Below, in pieces: positions 27,067 to 34,904 of a stretch of DNA of 64,000 nt. The notes under the pieces were generated by a model, which did no database searches, was not told the DNA's origin, and saw only the letters and a list, made by a program, of their open reading frames with translations. This stretch comes from Candidatus Thiodictyon syntrophicum (GTDB lineage Bacteria; Pseudomonadota; Gammaproteobacteria; Chromatiales; Chromatiaceae). The position numbers were made by a program, and so were the translations under genes. Location: assembly GCF_002813775.1 (NCBI RefSeq), contig NZ_CP020370.1:2009501-2073500 (forward strand), in the 5' to 3' direction. Position 1 is the stretch's first letter. The number at the start of each line of letters is the position of its first letter.

Positions 27067-27372
27067 TCATAACTGCGTTTCGATGCTTTGTGCATCAATG
27101 GTATCGTATTTTGCGTGGGTGCCGATGAACTTGATGTAAAGCGCACCGTAGCGATAAGCTACCGCGACGATCAGGCGGTACGCGTTGCCCCCGATATTGA
27201 ACACCACTCGTCGGTTCTTGAGGACGCTCGCACTGCGAAATTGGGCTTTGATGTCTGCCGGTTGTCGCCAGTCCGCCTTGCTTGCCTCATCCACCCAAGC
27301 TTCCAGAGGACCCTTGGCGTCCGGGTGCCGTGCCCAGAAGTCGCGCAGCACCTTGGTGGCTACGATTCTCAT
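27067..27372 (-). CDS. higB: HigB toxin
   Basis: A 101-residue RelE-fold mRNA interferase of the HigB type: MRIVATKVLRDFWARHPDAKGPLEAW, then DIKAQFRSASVLKNRRVVFNIGGNAYRLIVAVAYRYGALYIKFIGTHAKYD. The GTHAEYD-like end carries the usual His/Asp active-site region. HigB cuts mRNA on the ribosome. It is the first gene of the pair. Confidence 0.94.
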   Translation of the reverse strand: MRIVATKVLRDFWARHPDAKGPLEAWVDEASKADWRQPADIKAQFRSASVLKNRRVVFNIGGNAYRLIVAVAYRYGALYIKFIGTHAKYDTIDAQSIETQL

Positions 27373-27460
27373 GCGGGCATGTTAGTCCCGTGATGGGACC
27401 ATCGCAAGGGTTCCGTGCGCGAAGTCGTCGCCCGGCGCAACGCGCACCCCAGACGCAAAC

Positions 27461-27482
27461 AGGCCGGGCGGGTGCCCGGCCT
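27461..27482 (-). terminator. Hairpin downstream of hsp20
   Basis: AGGCCGGGC and GCCCGGCCT form a 9-bp perfect stem, 39 bases past the hsp20 stop on the minus strand. The following tract is only weakly T-rich (GTTTGCG), so this could be an intrinsic terminator or a mere hairpin. Confidence 0.45.
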
Positions 27483-27520
27483 GCGTGTTACCTGTCACTC
27501 GATCCGATCAGGATGCCTGA

Positions 27521-28000
27521 TCAGGCCGCGGCCTTGACCTCGGTCGCGTTGACCAGGCGTTCCTGGGGTTGACCTCCGCGGATCTCGATCTTGCGGGGCT
27601 TCATGGCCTCGGGGATCTCGCGCCGCAGTTGCACATGCAGCAGGCCGTTCTCCAGATGGGCCTCCACCACCCGCACATAATCCGCGAGCTGGAACTTGCG
27701 CTCGAAGCTGCGGTTGGCGATGCCGCGGTAGAGGAAGCGGGTATCCTGCTGTTCCTCGTCCTCGGTACGGCTGCCGGAGACGGTCAGGATGTTCTCCTTG
27801 GCCTCGATGGACAGGTCTTTCTCCGAGAAGCCGGCTACGGCCATGGTGACGCGGTAGTCATTCTCACCGCTCACCTCGACGTTGTAGGGCGGATAGCCGC
27901 CGGGCTCGGTGCGATAGGCGGTCTCCAAGGCGTTGGAGAGCCGGTCAAACCCGATCATGGACCGGAGCAGAGGCGAAAAGTCGATGGTCGTCATGGTCAT
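27521..28000 (-). CDS. hsp20: Small heat shock protein (Hsp20/IbpA type)
   Basis: A 159-residue alpha-crystallin-domain protein: DFSPLLRSMIGFDRLSNALE at the N-terminus, the domain from YNVEVSGENDYRVTMAVAGF to HLENGLLHVQLRREIPE, and a C-terminal tail with the KPRKIEI motif. The layout is class A, like E. coli IbpA/IbpB. It binds unfolding proteins for later refolding by ClpB and DnaK. clpB is also in this window. The leader carries a ROSE-like hairpin and inverted repeats, so thermal control is likely. Confidence 0.93.
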   Translation of the reverse strand: MTMTTIDFSPLLRSMIGFDRLSNALETAYRTEPGGYPPYNVEVSGENDYRVTMAVAGFSEKDLSIEAKENILTVSGSRTEDEEQQDTRFLYRGIANRSFERKFQLADYVRVVEAHLENGLLHVQLRREIPEAMKPRKIEIRGGQPQERLVNATEVKAAA

Positions 28001-28092
28001 ATCCTCAAGTTGAGCAATATGGATTGGCGCGTTCTGATGAACCGCTGACCCTGTAGACCTCAGGATGAGCGTCTACATTATGTAAAGTAGAC
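28001..28092 (-). promoter_or_regulatory. ROSE-like RNA thermometer leader with nested inverted repeats
   Basis: Immediately before the hsp20 start the transcript reads UUGCUCAACUUGAGGAU, where the UUGCU-type motif pairs with the GAGGA ribosome-binding site as in ROSE thermometers of small heat shock genes. Further upstream, TGTAGAC (28052-28058) pairs with GTCTACA (28071-28077), and GTCTAC (28071-28076) can instead pair with GTAGAC (28087-28092), so alternative hairpins exist. Inferred by eye; no folding was computed. Confidence 0.5.
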
Positions 28093-28115
28093 CCCTTGAG
28101 CACGGCTGTCAAGGG
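28093..28115. promoter_or_regulatory. CCCTTGA-N9-TCAAGGG inverted repeat
   Basis: A perfect 7-bp inverted repeat with a 9-base spacer lies ~93 bases upstream of hsp20. The CTTGA/TCAAG core resembles heat-shock repressor sites, but the spacer differs from the HspR consensus and CIRCE arms are different, so the binding protein is unknown. Confidence 0.4.
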
Positions 28116-28225
28116 TGGTCGGGAAAAATATTATGTCAAGTCGGTGGGGCGGGCAAGGAGGGCGGCGGGCGAGCAGGGGGGCGTTGCGCCCCCGCGGGCA
28201 TCGCCGGGGCGGGACGCCCCGGCTC
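28116..28225. repeat. GC-rich hairpins after the bacterioferritin gene
   Basis: Two adjacent palindromes (GGGGCGTTGCGCCCC and CCGGGGCGGGACGCCCCGG) lie between the ferroxidase bfr stop and the hsp20 regulatory region. They may terminate the bfr transcript on the minus strand. They resemble the scattered hairpins near brnTA. Confidence 0.45.
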
Positions 28226-28699
28226 CTATGGGTTCAGCTGCGCCTGGAGGTAGTTCTGGAGTCCGATCTTCTCGATCAACCCCAACTGCCGCTCCAGCCA
28301 GTAGGCGTGGTCCTCTTCGGTGTCTCTCAGGTTCTGTTCCAGGATGGTCCTGGTCTGGAAGTCGCGCTCCTGCTCGCAGATGGCGATGGCCTGCTTGAGT
28401 CCGGCGGCGACGGCGTACTCCAGTTGCAGGTCGTTGTCCAGCATGGAGGGCACGTCGGTGCCGACCTGGAGCCCCTCGCGGTGCGTCATGTCCGGGGTCG
28501 CCTCCAGGAACAGGATGCGCCGGATCAGCGCGGTGGCGTGCTCCTTCTCTTCCTCGGACTCGTGGTTGATCCGCTCGAAGAGCCGGGTGAGACCCCAGTC
28601 CTCATACATGCGCGAGTGGATGAAATACTGGTCGATGGCGGCCAGTTCGTTGGCGAGCAAGGACTGGAGTTGCTCGATGACCTTGGGTGAGCCTTGCAT
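28226..28699 (-). CDS. bfr: Bacterioferritin, ferroxidase-type subunit without haem ligand
   Basis: A 157-residue bacterioferritin. In E. coli numbering the ferroxidase ligands are kept: Glu18, Glu51, His54, Glu94 and the E-x-x-H pair (Glu128/His131 here). The haem-ligating Met52 is Lys52. It should oxidise Fe(II) for storage in the 24-mer shell but cannot form the inter-subunit bis-Met haem site alone. It lies 32 bases downstream of a second bfr with the opposite pattern, which suggests a mixed shell. Its C-terminus ([12 protein letters not shown]) is canonical. Confidence 0.92.
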   Translation of the reverse strand: MQGSPKVIEQLQSLLANELAAIDQYFIHSRMYEDWGLTRLFERINHESEEEKEHATALIRRILFLEATPDMTHREGLQVGTDVPSMLDNDLQLEYAVAAGLKQAIAICEQERDFQTRTILEQNLRDTEEDHAYWLERQLGLIEKIGLQNYLQAQLNP

Positions 28700-28731
28700 T
28701 GTCGGTCTCCGGCGGGCAGATTCGGTCGGCG

Positions 28732-29202
28732 TCAGATGGCGGATTGCAGGTAATTTTCCAGGCCCAGGGCGGCGATCAGGGCGAGCTGGGTCTCCAGCCA
28801 GTCGATGCGCTCCTCGCTCTCCTCCTGGATCTCCTCCAGTTCGTGGCGACTCACATAGTCCTTGTGGGTCTCGCAGTGGCCGATGGCCGCGGCCAGGGCG
28901 TCGCGGTAGGCGCGCTCGGCGGTGAGGTCGTGTTGGATGATTTCGGGTACGTCCTCGCCGATCAGGAGCTTACCCAGATTTTGGAGGTTTGGCAGGCCTT
29001 CCAGAAAGAGCACCCGGGCGATGACTTCATCCGCCTCCTTCATGACCGCGACCGAGGCGCGGAAGGCGTGCCCCTCCAGGGTTTTGAAGCCCCAGTGGCC
29101 CAACATGCGGGCATGCAGGAAGTACTGGTTGATGTTGGTCAGGGCCAACTTGAGCACCGCGTTGTGGTGCTGATGGATACTCGGGTCGGTCTTCATGGGC
29201 AC
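28732..29202 (-). CDS. bfr: Bacterioferritin, haem-binding-type subunit without ferroxidase site
   Basis: A 156-residue bacterioferritin. The haem methionine is kept (VMKEAD, Met54 here, equal to Met52 in E. coli). The ferroxidase ligands are lost: position 18 is Ala, 51 is Val, 54 is Glu, and the later E-x-x-H is S-E-E-R. It probably supplies haem sites and electron flow through Bfd, not iron oxidation. The pair fits the two-subunit bacterioferritins known in Pseudomonas and Neisseria. It is the first gene of the operon and is divergent from bfd. Confidence 0.92.
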   Translation of the reverse strand: MPMKTDPSIHQHHNAVLKLALTNINQYFLHARMLGHWGFKTLEGHAFRASVAVMKEADEVIARVLFLEGLPNLQNLGKLLIGEDVPEIIQHDLTAERAYRDALAAAIGHCETHKDYVSRHELEEIQEESEERIDWLETQLALIAALGLENYLQSAI

Positions 29203-29372
29203 GGCCTGTCGGTGAACCTAATGAGGAAGGTTGGGTTCGGCGTGCGGCGGTACAAGCAGTGCCGGGTCTGGGGTGTTGCTCAGCTGGGGGCGGTCGGGGG
29301 ATTGACACGAACGAGAAGCGTTCTTATTATCAGCCTCAGGTGAACAACTCGCGTCCAAGACCGGAGCCGACC

Positions 29373-29594
29373 ATGTATGTCTGTGTCTGTAATGCCGTGA
29401 CCGACCGGCAAATCCGTGCGGCCGTGCGCGCGGGCGCCAGTTCCCTGAACGACCTGCGCGAGGGGCTCGGGCTCGGCGGCACCTGCGGTACCTGCCTGCC
29501 GTGCGCTGCTGAGGTGTTGCGGGCGGCACTACGCGAAGACCCGGGCACCGCCGCCGGTGCGGGACAGGGCGGTACTGTCCCCGCCTTCGCCTGA
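29373..29594 (+). CDS. bfd: Bacterioferritin-associated ferredoxin
   Basis: A 73-residue BFD-type [2Fe-2S] protein: MYVCVCNAVTDRQIRAAV supplies the first two cysteines (CVC), and GGTCGTCLPCA the later pair. Bfd docks on bacterioferritin at the haem and reduces the mineral core to release Fe(II). It is divergent from the two bfr genes. The ~170-base gap holds an AT-rich GTTCTTATTATCAG stretch that could be part of a Fur or IscR site, though I see no full box. The start is placed at ATG 29373, six codons before the first helix. Confidence 0.93.
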   Translation: MYVCVCNAVTDRQIRAAVRAGASSLNDLREGLGLGGTCGTCLPCAAEVLRAALREDPGTAAGAGQGGTVPAFA

Positions 29595-29782
29595 GCACTC
29601 AGGCGATTTCCGGTAAGGCCTGGTGCCACGAAGGCTCGACCTCCGGTGACCGAGGCGACTCGATCGGAGGTAGACGCTTTAGCGGGCGGCGGTCCGCGTC
29701 CGGCTGAAGCCTCGACCTCCGGTCTGTCGTATGGGTACAAAGTTATCCGGGGTTGGTCCGGCGCGCGGGGTCTGGCCGGCGC
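29595..29782. other. Intergenic region after bfd
   Basis: Two near-identical AAGGCTCGACCTCCGGT/AAGCCTCGACCTCCGGT direct repeats lie at about 29628 and 29706. No gene is seen. Confidence 0.4.
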
Positions 29783-30436
29783 TCAGCCGGGCAGGGTCGG
29801 CGCGTTGACACACTCGATGGCGGCCCCGAAGCGCCCGTGGCGCACCCGCACCAGCCCCGCGTAGTCGATCCGCAGCCGATACCACCGCGCGTCGGCGGCC
29901 CCCAGCAGGTATCCCACCACCGCGCGCATCACCCCGCTGTGGCAGACGATCAGGAGGTGCCGGCCCGGGTAGAGCGCCGCCTGCCGGTCGTAGGCCGTCG
30001 CGACGCGGGTGGTGAAGGCCGCCAAGGGCTCGCCCCCCGGCGGGCGATGGGCGGCCGGGTCCCGGTACAGTGCCGCGAAGGCGGCGGGGTCGTGCGCCGC
30101 CAGGTCAGCAGGCGTGCGGCGCTCCCAGTCGCCCATGCCGATCTCTCGGAGCGCCGGTTCGATCGCCAGCGGCAGGCCGTGGCGAGCGGCCACTTCCATG
30201 GCAAAGGGGCGACAGCGGGCCATGGGCGAGCTGATGACCTGATCCCAGGGGCAGGCCTCCCCCAGGGCCGCGCGCAACTGCGCCCAGCCGGCCGCGGACA
30301 GCGGGTCATCCACGCTGTCGCCGCGGAACTGTCGCCCGCCCACGGGCTCCCCGTGCCGGATCAGGTCTATCAGTGTGTCGGACAAGGTGCTGTTATCCTG
30401 AGGATGGGGAGGGCGGCGGGGATCGATGCCGACCAT
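29783..30436 (-). CDS. Histidine phosphatase family protein (CobC-like)
   Basis: A 217-residue member of the phosphoglycerate-mutase-like histidine phosphatases: IDLIRHGEPVGG carries the catalytic RHG, then FRGDSVDDPLSAAGWAQ, VISSPMARCRPFAMEVA, the acid LREIGMGDWERR, and the second histidine in LLIVCHSGVMRAVV. The R-G-x-x-D-D-P-L-S pattern and length resemble alpha-ribazole-5'-phosphate phosphatase CobC of the cobalamin pathway, but no cobalamin genes are adjacent. The B12-dependent metH elsewhere in the window makes that assignment plausible. Confidence 0.75.
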   Translation of the reverse strand: MVGIDPRRPPHPQDNSTLSDTLIDLIRHGEPVGGRQFRGDSVDDPLSAAGWAQLRAALGEACPWDQVISSPMARCRPFAMEVAARHGLPLAIEPALREIGMGDWERRTPADLAAHDPAAFAALYRDPAAHRPPGGEPLAAFTTRVATAYDRQAALYPGRHLLIVCHSGVMRAVVGYLLGAADARWYRLRIDYAGLVRVRHGRFGAAIECVNAPTLPG

Positions 30437-30544
30437 AGGCCCGCGGGGCGAAGCAAGCTCGGCTGAGGTCGTGCGCGGATGGGGTGGGCGTCCGCATTCT
30501 ACCTGACCACTTTGGTGCGTGCGTCAACACCTTCGGCGGCATCT

Positions 30545-30688
30545 GGTGCGATCAGAACTGATGTAGTGACCGAGATCCCGGGTACGTTGTCGTTGTCGTA
30601 ATCGAATAATCCGACCACGACCACGACCACGACCACGACAACGACAACGACAACGACGCCCGGTCCGTAAGAACTTCCGGTAGCTGTA
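30545..30688. repeat. Dispersed (GTCGTT)n palindromic element, copy 2
   Basis: GGTGCGATCAGAACTGATGT at 30545-30564 is followed by GTGACCGAGATCCCGGGTACG and then (GTCGTT)n, a spacer TAATCGAATAATCCGACC, (CACGAC)n/(AACGAC)n, and CGCCCGGTCCGT...CCGGTAGCTGTA at 30660-30688. The core is the reverse complement of copy 1, while the 20-base flank is in the same orientation. Arms here are imperfect because one side mutated to CCACGA units. The rest of 30437-30832 shows no gene. Confidence 0.75.
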
Positions 30689-30832
30689 GCCACCCGGCGA
30701 CATCCGTCCCTGCCGCGCACCGAGTCACGTCGCGTCTTTGGTCTAGAATAAGGCTTGCAGGGCCCGCCCAGGGCCGGTGCGGTCCCGTCGGCGGGGCCGC
30801 GAACCCATGGATCCACGATAGGATTCAACAGA

Positions 30833-32839
30833 ATGAGCCTGACGAACCCGAGGCGGCCAAGCCGCGGCAGCATCCTCTTTCTCGGTACCGACGAGGCCCT
30901 TGGCACTGCCATAGATCCACATCTCGCTGGCTTCGGGCTCGCCCTGGAGACCTTCCAGGTCCCCGCCGAGCTGGACCGGCGCCTTGTGACCCCGGAGAAC
31001 CCGCCGCCCCTGCTGGTGCTGGTCGATCTGCGGGCCTTCGCGAATTTCGTCCCCGCCGCGGACCCCGGACCGGGGCCGTCGTTGCCCCTGGTCGGCCTCG
31101 GGGACCCGGGCGATCTCCAGCAGCGACTGGCGGCGCTGCACGCCGGGGCGGCGGCCTGCCTGTCGCCGGACCTGCCGGCCGCTGACCTCGCCGCCCGGCT
31201 GGCGGCCCTGGTCGGGCCGGCCGATGGGCCTGCGGCGCGCATCCTGGTGGTGGACGATCAGCCGGTGGCAGCCCTCTTTGCCGAACGGGTGCTGCAACAG
31301 GCCGGCATGGTCACGCAGCGGGTGTCCGACCCGCTTGAGGTCCTGGCGGCCCTGGATCGCTTCATGCCGGACCTGGTCCTGATGGATCTCCACATGCCCG
31401 GGGTCAGCGGGATCGAGTTGACCGGGGTCATCCGCGCCCAAGAGCGCTATGCCGACCTGCTGATCGTCTTCCTCTCCGCGGAACTGGACCCGGCACGCCA
31501 GTTGGAGGCCCTGCGCATCGGCGGCGACGACTTCCTGGCCAAGCCGGTACCCCCGGCGCAGTTGGTGGCCTGCGTGCGGCGGCGCCTGTTGCAGGTGCGC
31601 CAGCGCGACGCGGCACGGCGGGCGGCGGCGGTGCCGGACGCACCGCCTGGCCTCGCCGGCCGGGAACGCCTGCTCGCCCGGCTCGACCGCCTGATCCGTT
31701 CCACGTCCGGTGAGGACTGGGCCCTGGCATATCTCGAACAGGAGGGGGACGAGGCCGCCCTGACACGGCTTGCTGCGGCCGTGACCGCGCGCGCCGGGGC
31801 CGAGGCCCTGGCGGCACGGGTGGGCGAGCAGGGGATCGGCGTGCTGCTGCGCAGCGGCGCCGGGCGTCCCTTCAGCGCCGCCGCGCAGGCCCTGGGGCAG
31901 TGCGTGCGCGCCGATCTGGCGGCGGCGGCGGGCGCCGCCCCGGTGCCGCCCTTCGGAGTCGGCTGGTGTGCGGTCGCGGAGAGTGGCGGGGAGTCCGTCA
32001 CCCTGGTTTCGCGTGCCCGCAAGGCCGCCCGCATCAGCCTACAGGCCACGCAGGGCCGCGCCCAGGGCTACGTGAGGGCGTCCTCCCGGGACGCCGCCGC
32101 GGCGCGCGACCCGCTGTTGGCCGCCATCGCGGCCGGACAGTTCCAGATCCTGTTTCAGCCCATCGTGCCGCTGCACGCGGCGGCGGCGGAGCGCTACGAG
32201 GCCACGCTGCGCCTCACCGGCCCCCAGGGCGAACTGCTCGCCCCGGGCGTCTTCGTCCCGGTGGCCCTGCGGGCGGGCCAGACCGCCCGGATCGACCGCT
32301 GGCTGCTCACTGCCGGTCTTGACGCTCTGCGCGAGCGCCGCGCCGCGGGGCGGCCGGTGGAACTCTTCCTGCATCAATCCATCGCCGCTGCCGCGGACGA
32401 CGCCTGGGTCGAGTGGGTGCGTGACGAGATCGCCGCCCGCGACCTGATCCAATGCCGCCCGATCATCCAACTGCAGTTGGCCGACGCGGACCGCCACCTG
32501 GACCTGGCCGCCCGGCGGGCCGAGCAGTTGCACCGCTTGCGCATCCGCCTGTGCCTCAACGGATTCATGGTCGGCGAGCGGGGCGAGCGGGTGCTCGCCC
32601 GCCTGCCCGTCGCCTATGTGCGGCTGGCCCGGGAGGCGGCCCAGGGGTTGTCGGATGGGCGCTTGCTGTCCCTGTTCGGCGACCCGCGCGGTCGCAAGAC
32701 CCTGGTGATCGCCACCGGGGTCGAGGGACCTGAGGCCATCACCCCGCTCTACTGCGCCGGGGTCGATCTGGTGCAAGGGTCCTATGTCCAGCCGCCGACG
32801 GAGGCCATGGACTTTGATTTTGCGGATGCGGGGGCTTAG
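30833..32839 (+). CDS. FimX-like response regulator with degenerate GGDEF and EAL domains
   Basis: A 668-residue protein. Residues 1-~125 form a degenerate receiver-like domain. A second receiver at ~135-255 keeps the acidic pair (VVDDQ), the phospho-acceptor in LVLMDLHMPG and the lysine of AKPV. A GGDEF-like stretch (~270-420) has no GGDEF motif. The C-terminal EAL-like domain has YEATLRL in place of EALLR, no DDFG (reads LNGFMVG) and ends PTEAMDFDF, as in FimX relatives. I infer a c-di-GMP sensor without catalysis, probably controlling type IV pili or surface behaviour. The start at ATG 30833 follows TTCAACAGA. Confidence 0.8.
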   Translation: MSLTNPRRPSRGSILFLGTDEALGTAIDPHLAGFGLALETFQVPAELDRRLVTPENPPPLLVLVDLRAFANFVPAADPGPGPSLPLVGLGDPGDLQQRLAALHAGAAACLSPDLPAADLAARLAALVGPADGPAARILVVDDQPVAALFAERVLQQAGMVTQRVSDPLEVLAALDRFMPDLVLMDLHMPGVSGIELTGVIRAQERYADLLIVFLSAELDPARQLEALRIGGDDFLAKPVPPAQLVACVRRRLLQVRQRDAARRAAAVPDAPPGLAGRERLLARLDRLIRSTSGEDWALAYLEQEGDEAALTRLAAAVTARAGAEALAARVGEQGIGVLLRSGAGRPFSAAAQALGQCVRADLAAAAGAAPVPPFGVGWCAVAESGGESVTLVSRARKAARISLQATQGRAQGYVRASSRDAAAARDPLLAAIAAGQFQILFQPIVPLHAAAAERYEATLRLTGPQGELLAPGVFVPVALRAGQTARIDRWLLTAGLDALRERRAAGRPVELFLHQSIAAAADDAWVEWVRDEIAARDLIQCRPIIQLQLADADRHLDLAARRAEQLHRLRIRLCLNGFMVGERGERVLARLPVAYVRLAREAAQGLSDGRLLSLFGDPRGRKTLVIATGVEGPEAITPLYCAGVDLVQGSYVQPPTEAMDFDFADAGA

Positions 32840-32892
32840 GCGGCCGGTGCCTGCCGACGCCGCTTCAGTAATGCAATACCTGCGACAGGCGC

Positions 32893-33996
32893 TCAAGGCG
32901 GGGGCCAGTCGGCAGCGGGGCTGTCCGGCGCGAAGCGGCGCAGGCCCTTCCGTCCCAAGTGCCGGGCCAGCAAGCCGGGCGGCATTCGCAGCCAATGGGA
33001 ACGCAAATAGAGCAGCCAAGCGGACACCGGGGCGGCACGGGCAGTGCGTGGCCGCGGCGGTAGTACCCGCGTGACCAGGCGCTCCATGACCGGCCTGACC
33101 AGGGCGCCGGGGGCAAACCGCGCGCGGGCCTCCTCCAGCGTTGCCGTGGGAATCGGGGTAGCCAGTATCCGCCGGGCAAAGTACAGGGCGTAGTAGAGCG
33201 GGCGGCCGAGTTCGAGTGAGGCCGCCCGCTCCAAGAGGTGCGACCAATAGTCCGGCGCTATGGCATGGATGTCAATGAGTGAGTCGATATCGAGCAGGTC
33301 TCTGAATCCATCAAGGATTGCGCCGTCGTAGAACAGGTGGGTCGCCGTGTGCAGCAGCATATCCGGCGGACTGAGGATCGCGACGCCCGGGGTTGCGGGC
33401 AGTGCGATGGCGTCCGCCCACATGATCTCGGGCGCTGGATTCAGGCGGCTGGTCAACGGGAGTATGCGATGGTGCACGTCGACCTCGACGCCCCGCTCGG
33501 GATGGTGCAGCGGCGGGATCTCATGCATCCAGGTCCGATAGTAGTGTTGATCGTAGTCATTGAGGGTGGCGGTGACCAGGCCGCCCGCCCGCAGGGCCGC
33601 CTCCGCTTCGCCGAGGGCGGACTTGCGCACCATGAGGTCCAGGTCATTCATACCGCGGCCGCGGGCGAAGGGGAACCCGGCGCTGAGGTAGGCGCCACCC
33701 TTCAACAGGAGGAAATCGATCCCGCGGGCGCGCAGAATCCGATGCAGATGCCGGATCTCCCGGGCGACTCGCACCTGCAGGAAACTGGGGTAGTACCTGG
33801 CCGACGTCAGCAGGTCCCAGGCGGGCTCGGGGCAGGCGTCGGCGCAGCCGGCATCCTCGATCCGATAGCTCAGGCGGGCCAGACAGCGGTGCTGGCCGGC
33901 ACCCCAGAGGGCGTCCGTCCACTGCTCGGTCGTGAACCGGCGGACGCTGGTCGGCTGTCGCCAGGCGGTGAGGGCCGCCGATTCGTGGTCGCTCAT
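32893..33996 (-). CDS. Nucleotidyltransferase family protein of an HPr-rel-A cassette
   Basis: A 367-residue protein matching the uncharacterised nucleotidyltransferase family (PF14907 type): RGIDFLLLKGGAYLSAGFPFARGRGMNDLDLMVRK has the G-G...N-D-x-D-x nucleotidyltransferase core, followed by LHHPERGVEVDVHHRI with a third acidic residue, and LSPPDMLLHTATHLFYDG. ATG 33994-33996 overlaps the stop of the HprK-like gene (ATGA). This family accompanies HprK-related kinase A and PqqD-like proteins in an uncharacterised system, presumably peptide modification. The substrate is unknown. Confidence 0.85.
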   Translation of the reverse strand: MSDHESAALTAWRQPTSVRRFTTEQWTDALWGAGQHRCLARLSYRIEDAGCADACPEPAWDLLTSARYYPSFLQVRVAREIRHLHRILRARGIDFLLLKGGAYLSAGFPFARGRGMNDLDLMVRKSALGEAEAALRAGGLVTATLNDYDQHYYRTWMHEIPPLHHPERGVEVDVHHRILPLTSRLNPAPEIMWADAIALPATPGVAILSPPDMLLHTATHLFYDGAILDGFRDLLDIDSLIDIHAIAPDYWSHLLERAASLELGRPLYYALYFARRILATPIPTATLEEARARFAPGALVRPVMERLVTRVLPPRPRTARAAPVSAWLLYLRSHWLRMPPGLLARHLGRKGLRRFAPDSPAADWPPP

Positions 33997-34904
33997 GTGC
34001 TGGACGCCAGGTCTTCGATCACCGCGACCGCCTGATCGAGGTCGCTGAAGTCGAGCGAAAAGCACGCGCAGGCACGCACCAGGGCCGCGAGATCCAGAAA
34101 GCCGCGCTCGCCGAGCAATCGGTAATTGAAGGAGTTCTGAGCCAGACGGGTGAAGGCCTCGCTACGGGCCAAGGTGCGAACCGCGGTGGTGGCGTTGGCC
34201 CTGAAGCGGGGAAAAACAATCCAACCTGGCGCGGCGCCCTCCAGTTGCCGGGCCAGGCTGTCGTGCGGGGGGCGCACATGTGCCACATCGCCCTTGCGTG
34301 TCTTCTCGAAGACGGGTCCCATGACGGCCTCCGGTGCGAAGTCGCGGATCACCTGGATCGATCGATTTTTCAGTGGAATAGCCCGCGGCAAGGGGACGAC
34401 CGTCGCGGCCCCCGGGAGGATCACCCCGAATTCGTCCGAGAGGAAGCGCCAGCCGCGGAAGGCGAGTGCGGTGGACAGGGTGCTTTTTCCCGAGCCCGGC
34501 ATGGCCGGCAGGAGCAGGGCGCGCCCGCCGCGCTCGAGCGCGCCCGCGTGCAGGAGCAGGTACCGGTGGGCGCGGGTGCCGATGCACCAATTGATGCCCC
34601 ATTCCAGGAGCGGAAAGGCATGGGTACGGGGATAGGGCTCGAAGGGGGGGATATCATCGATCCAGAACTGCGATTGCGCCCCCCAGGGGCGCCGCAGTGG
34701 GGAACTGGCGGTGACGCGGACGCAGAAATGGGGAAGCTGCGGGTCCTGGAGGACCTCGGTGCCCAGATAAATCCGCGCGAAGGTGTCAGTCACCTCCCTG
34801 AGCCTGGTCTGAAGCCGGATGATGAAGGGCCCGGTGCGGTAGAGCAATCCCCGTGCGGCCAGCCGGTGCAATTCTGCCCCGTCACCGATGCGCTCAGTCC
34901 TCAT
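33993..34904 (-). CDS. HprK-related kinase A
   Basis: A 303-residue protein resembling HprK/P: a Walker A PAMPGSGKST at residues 133-142, then FRGWRFLSDEFGVILPG (HprK-like capping and acidic residues) and PLPRAIPLKNRSIQVI. The N-terminal ~110 residues are family-specific. It lacks the complete HprK signature for HPr and belongs to a branch always found with a PqqD-like gene and a nucleotidyltransferase. It overlaps both neighbours (11 bases upstream, 4 downstream), so the three genes are translationally coupled. Confidence 0.88.
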   Translation of the reverse strand: MRTERIGDGAELHRLAARGLLYRTGPFIIRLQTRLREVTDTFARIYLGTEVLQDPQLPHFCVRVTASSPLRRPWGAQSQFWIDDIPPFEPYPRTHAFPLLEWGINWCIGTRAHRYLLLHAGALERGGRALLLPAMPGSGKSTLSTALAFRGWRFLSDEFGVILPGAATVVPLPRAIPLKNRSIQVIRDFAPEAVMGPVFEKTRKGDVAHVRPPHDSLARQLEGAAPGWIVFPRFRANATTAVRTLARSEAFTRLAQNSFNYRLLGERGFLDLAALVRACACFSLDFSDLDQAVAVIEDLASST

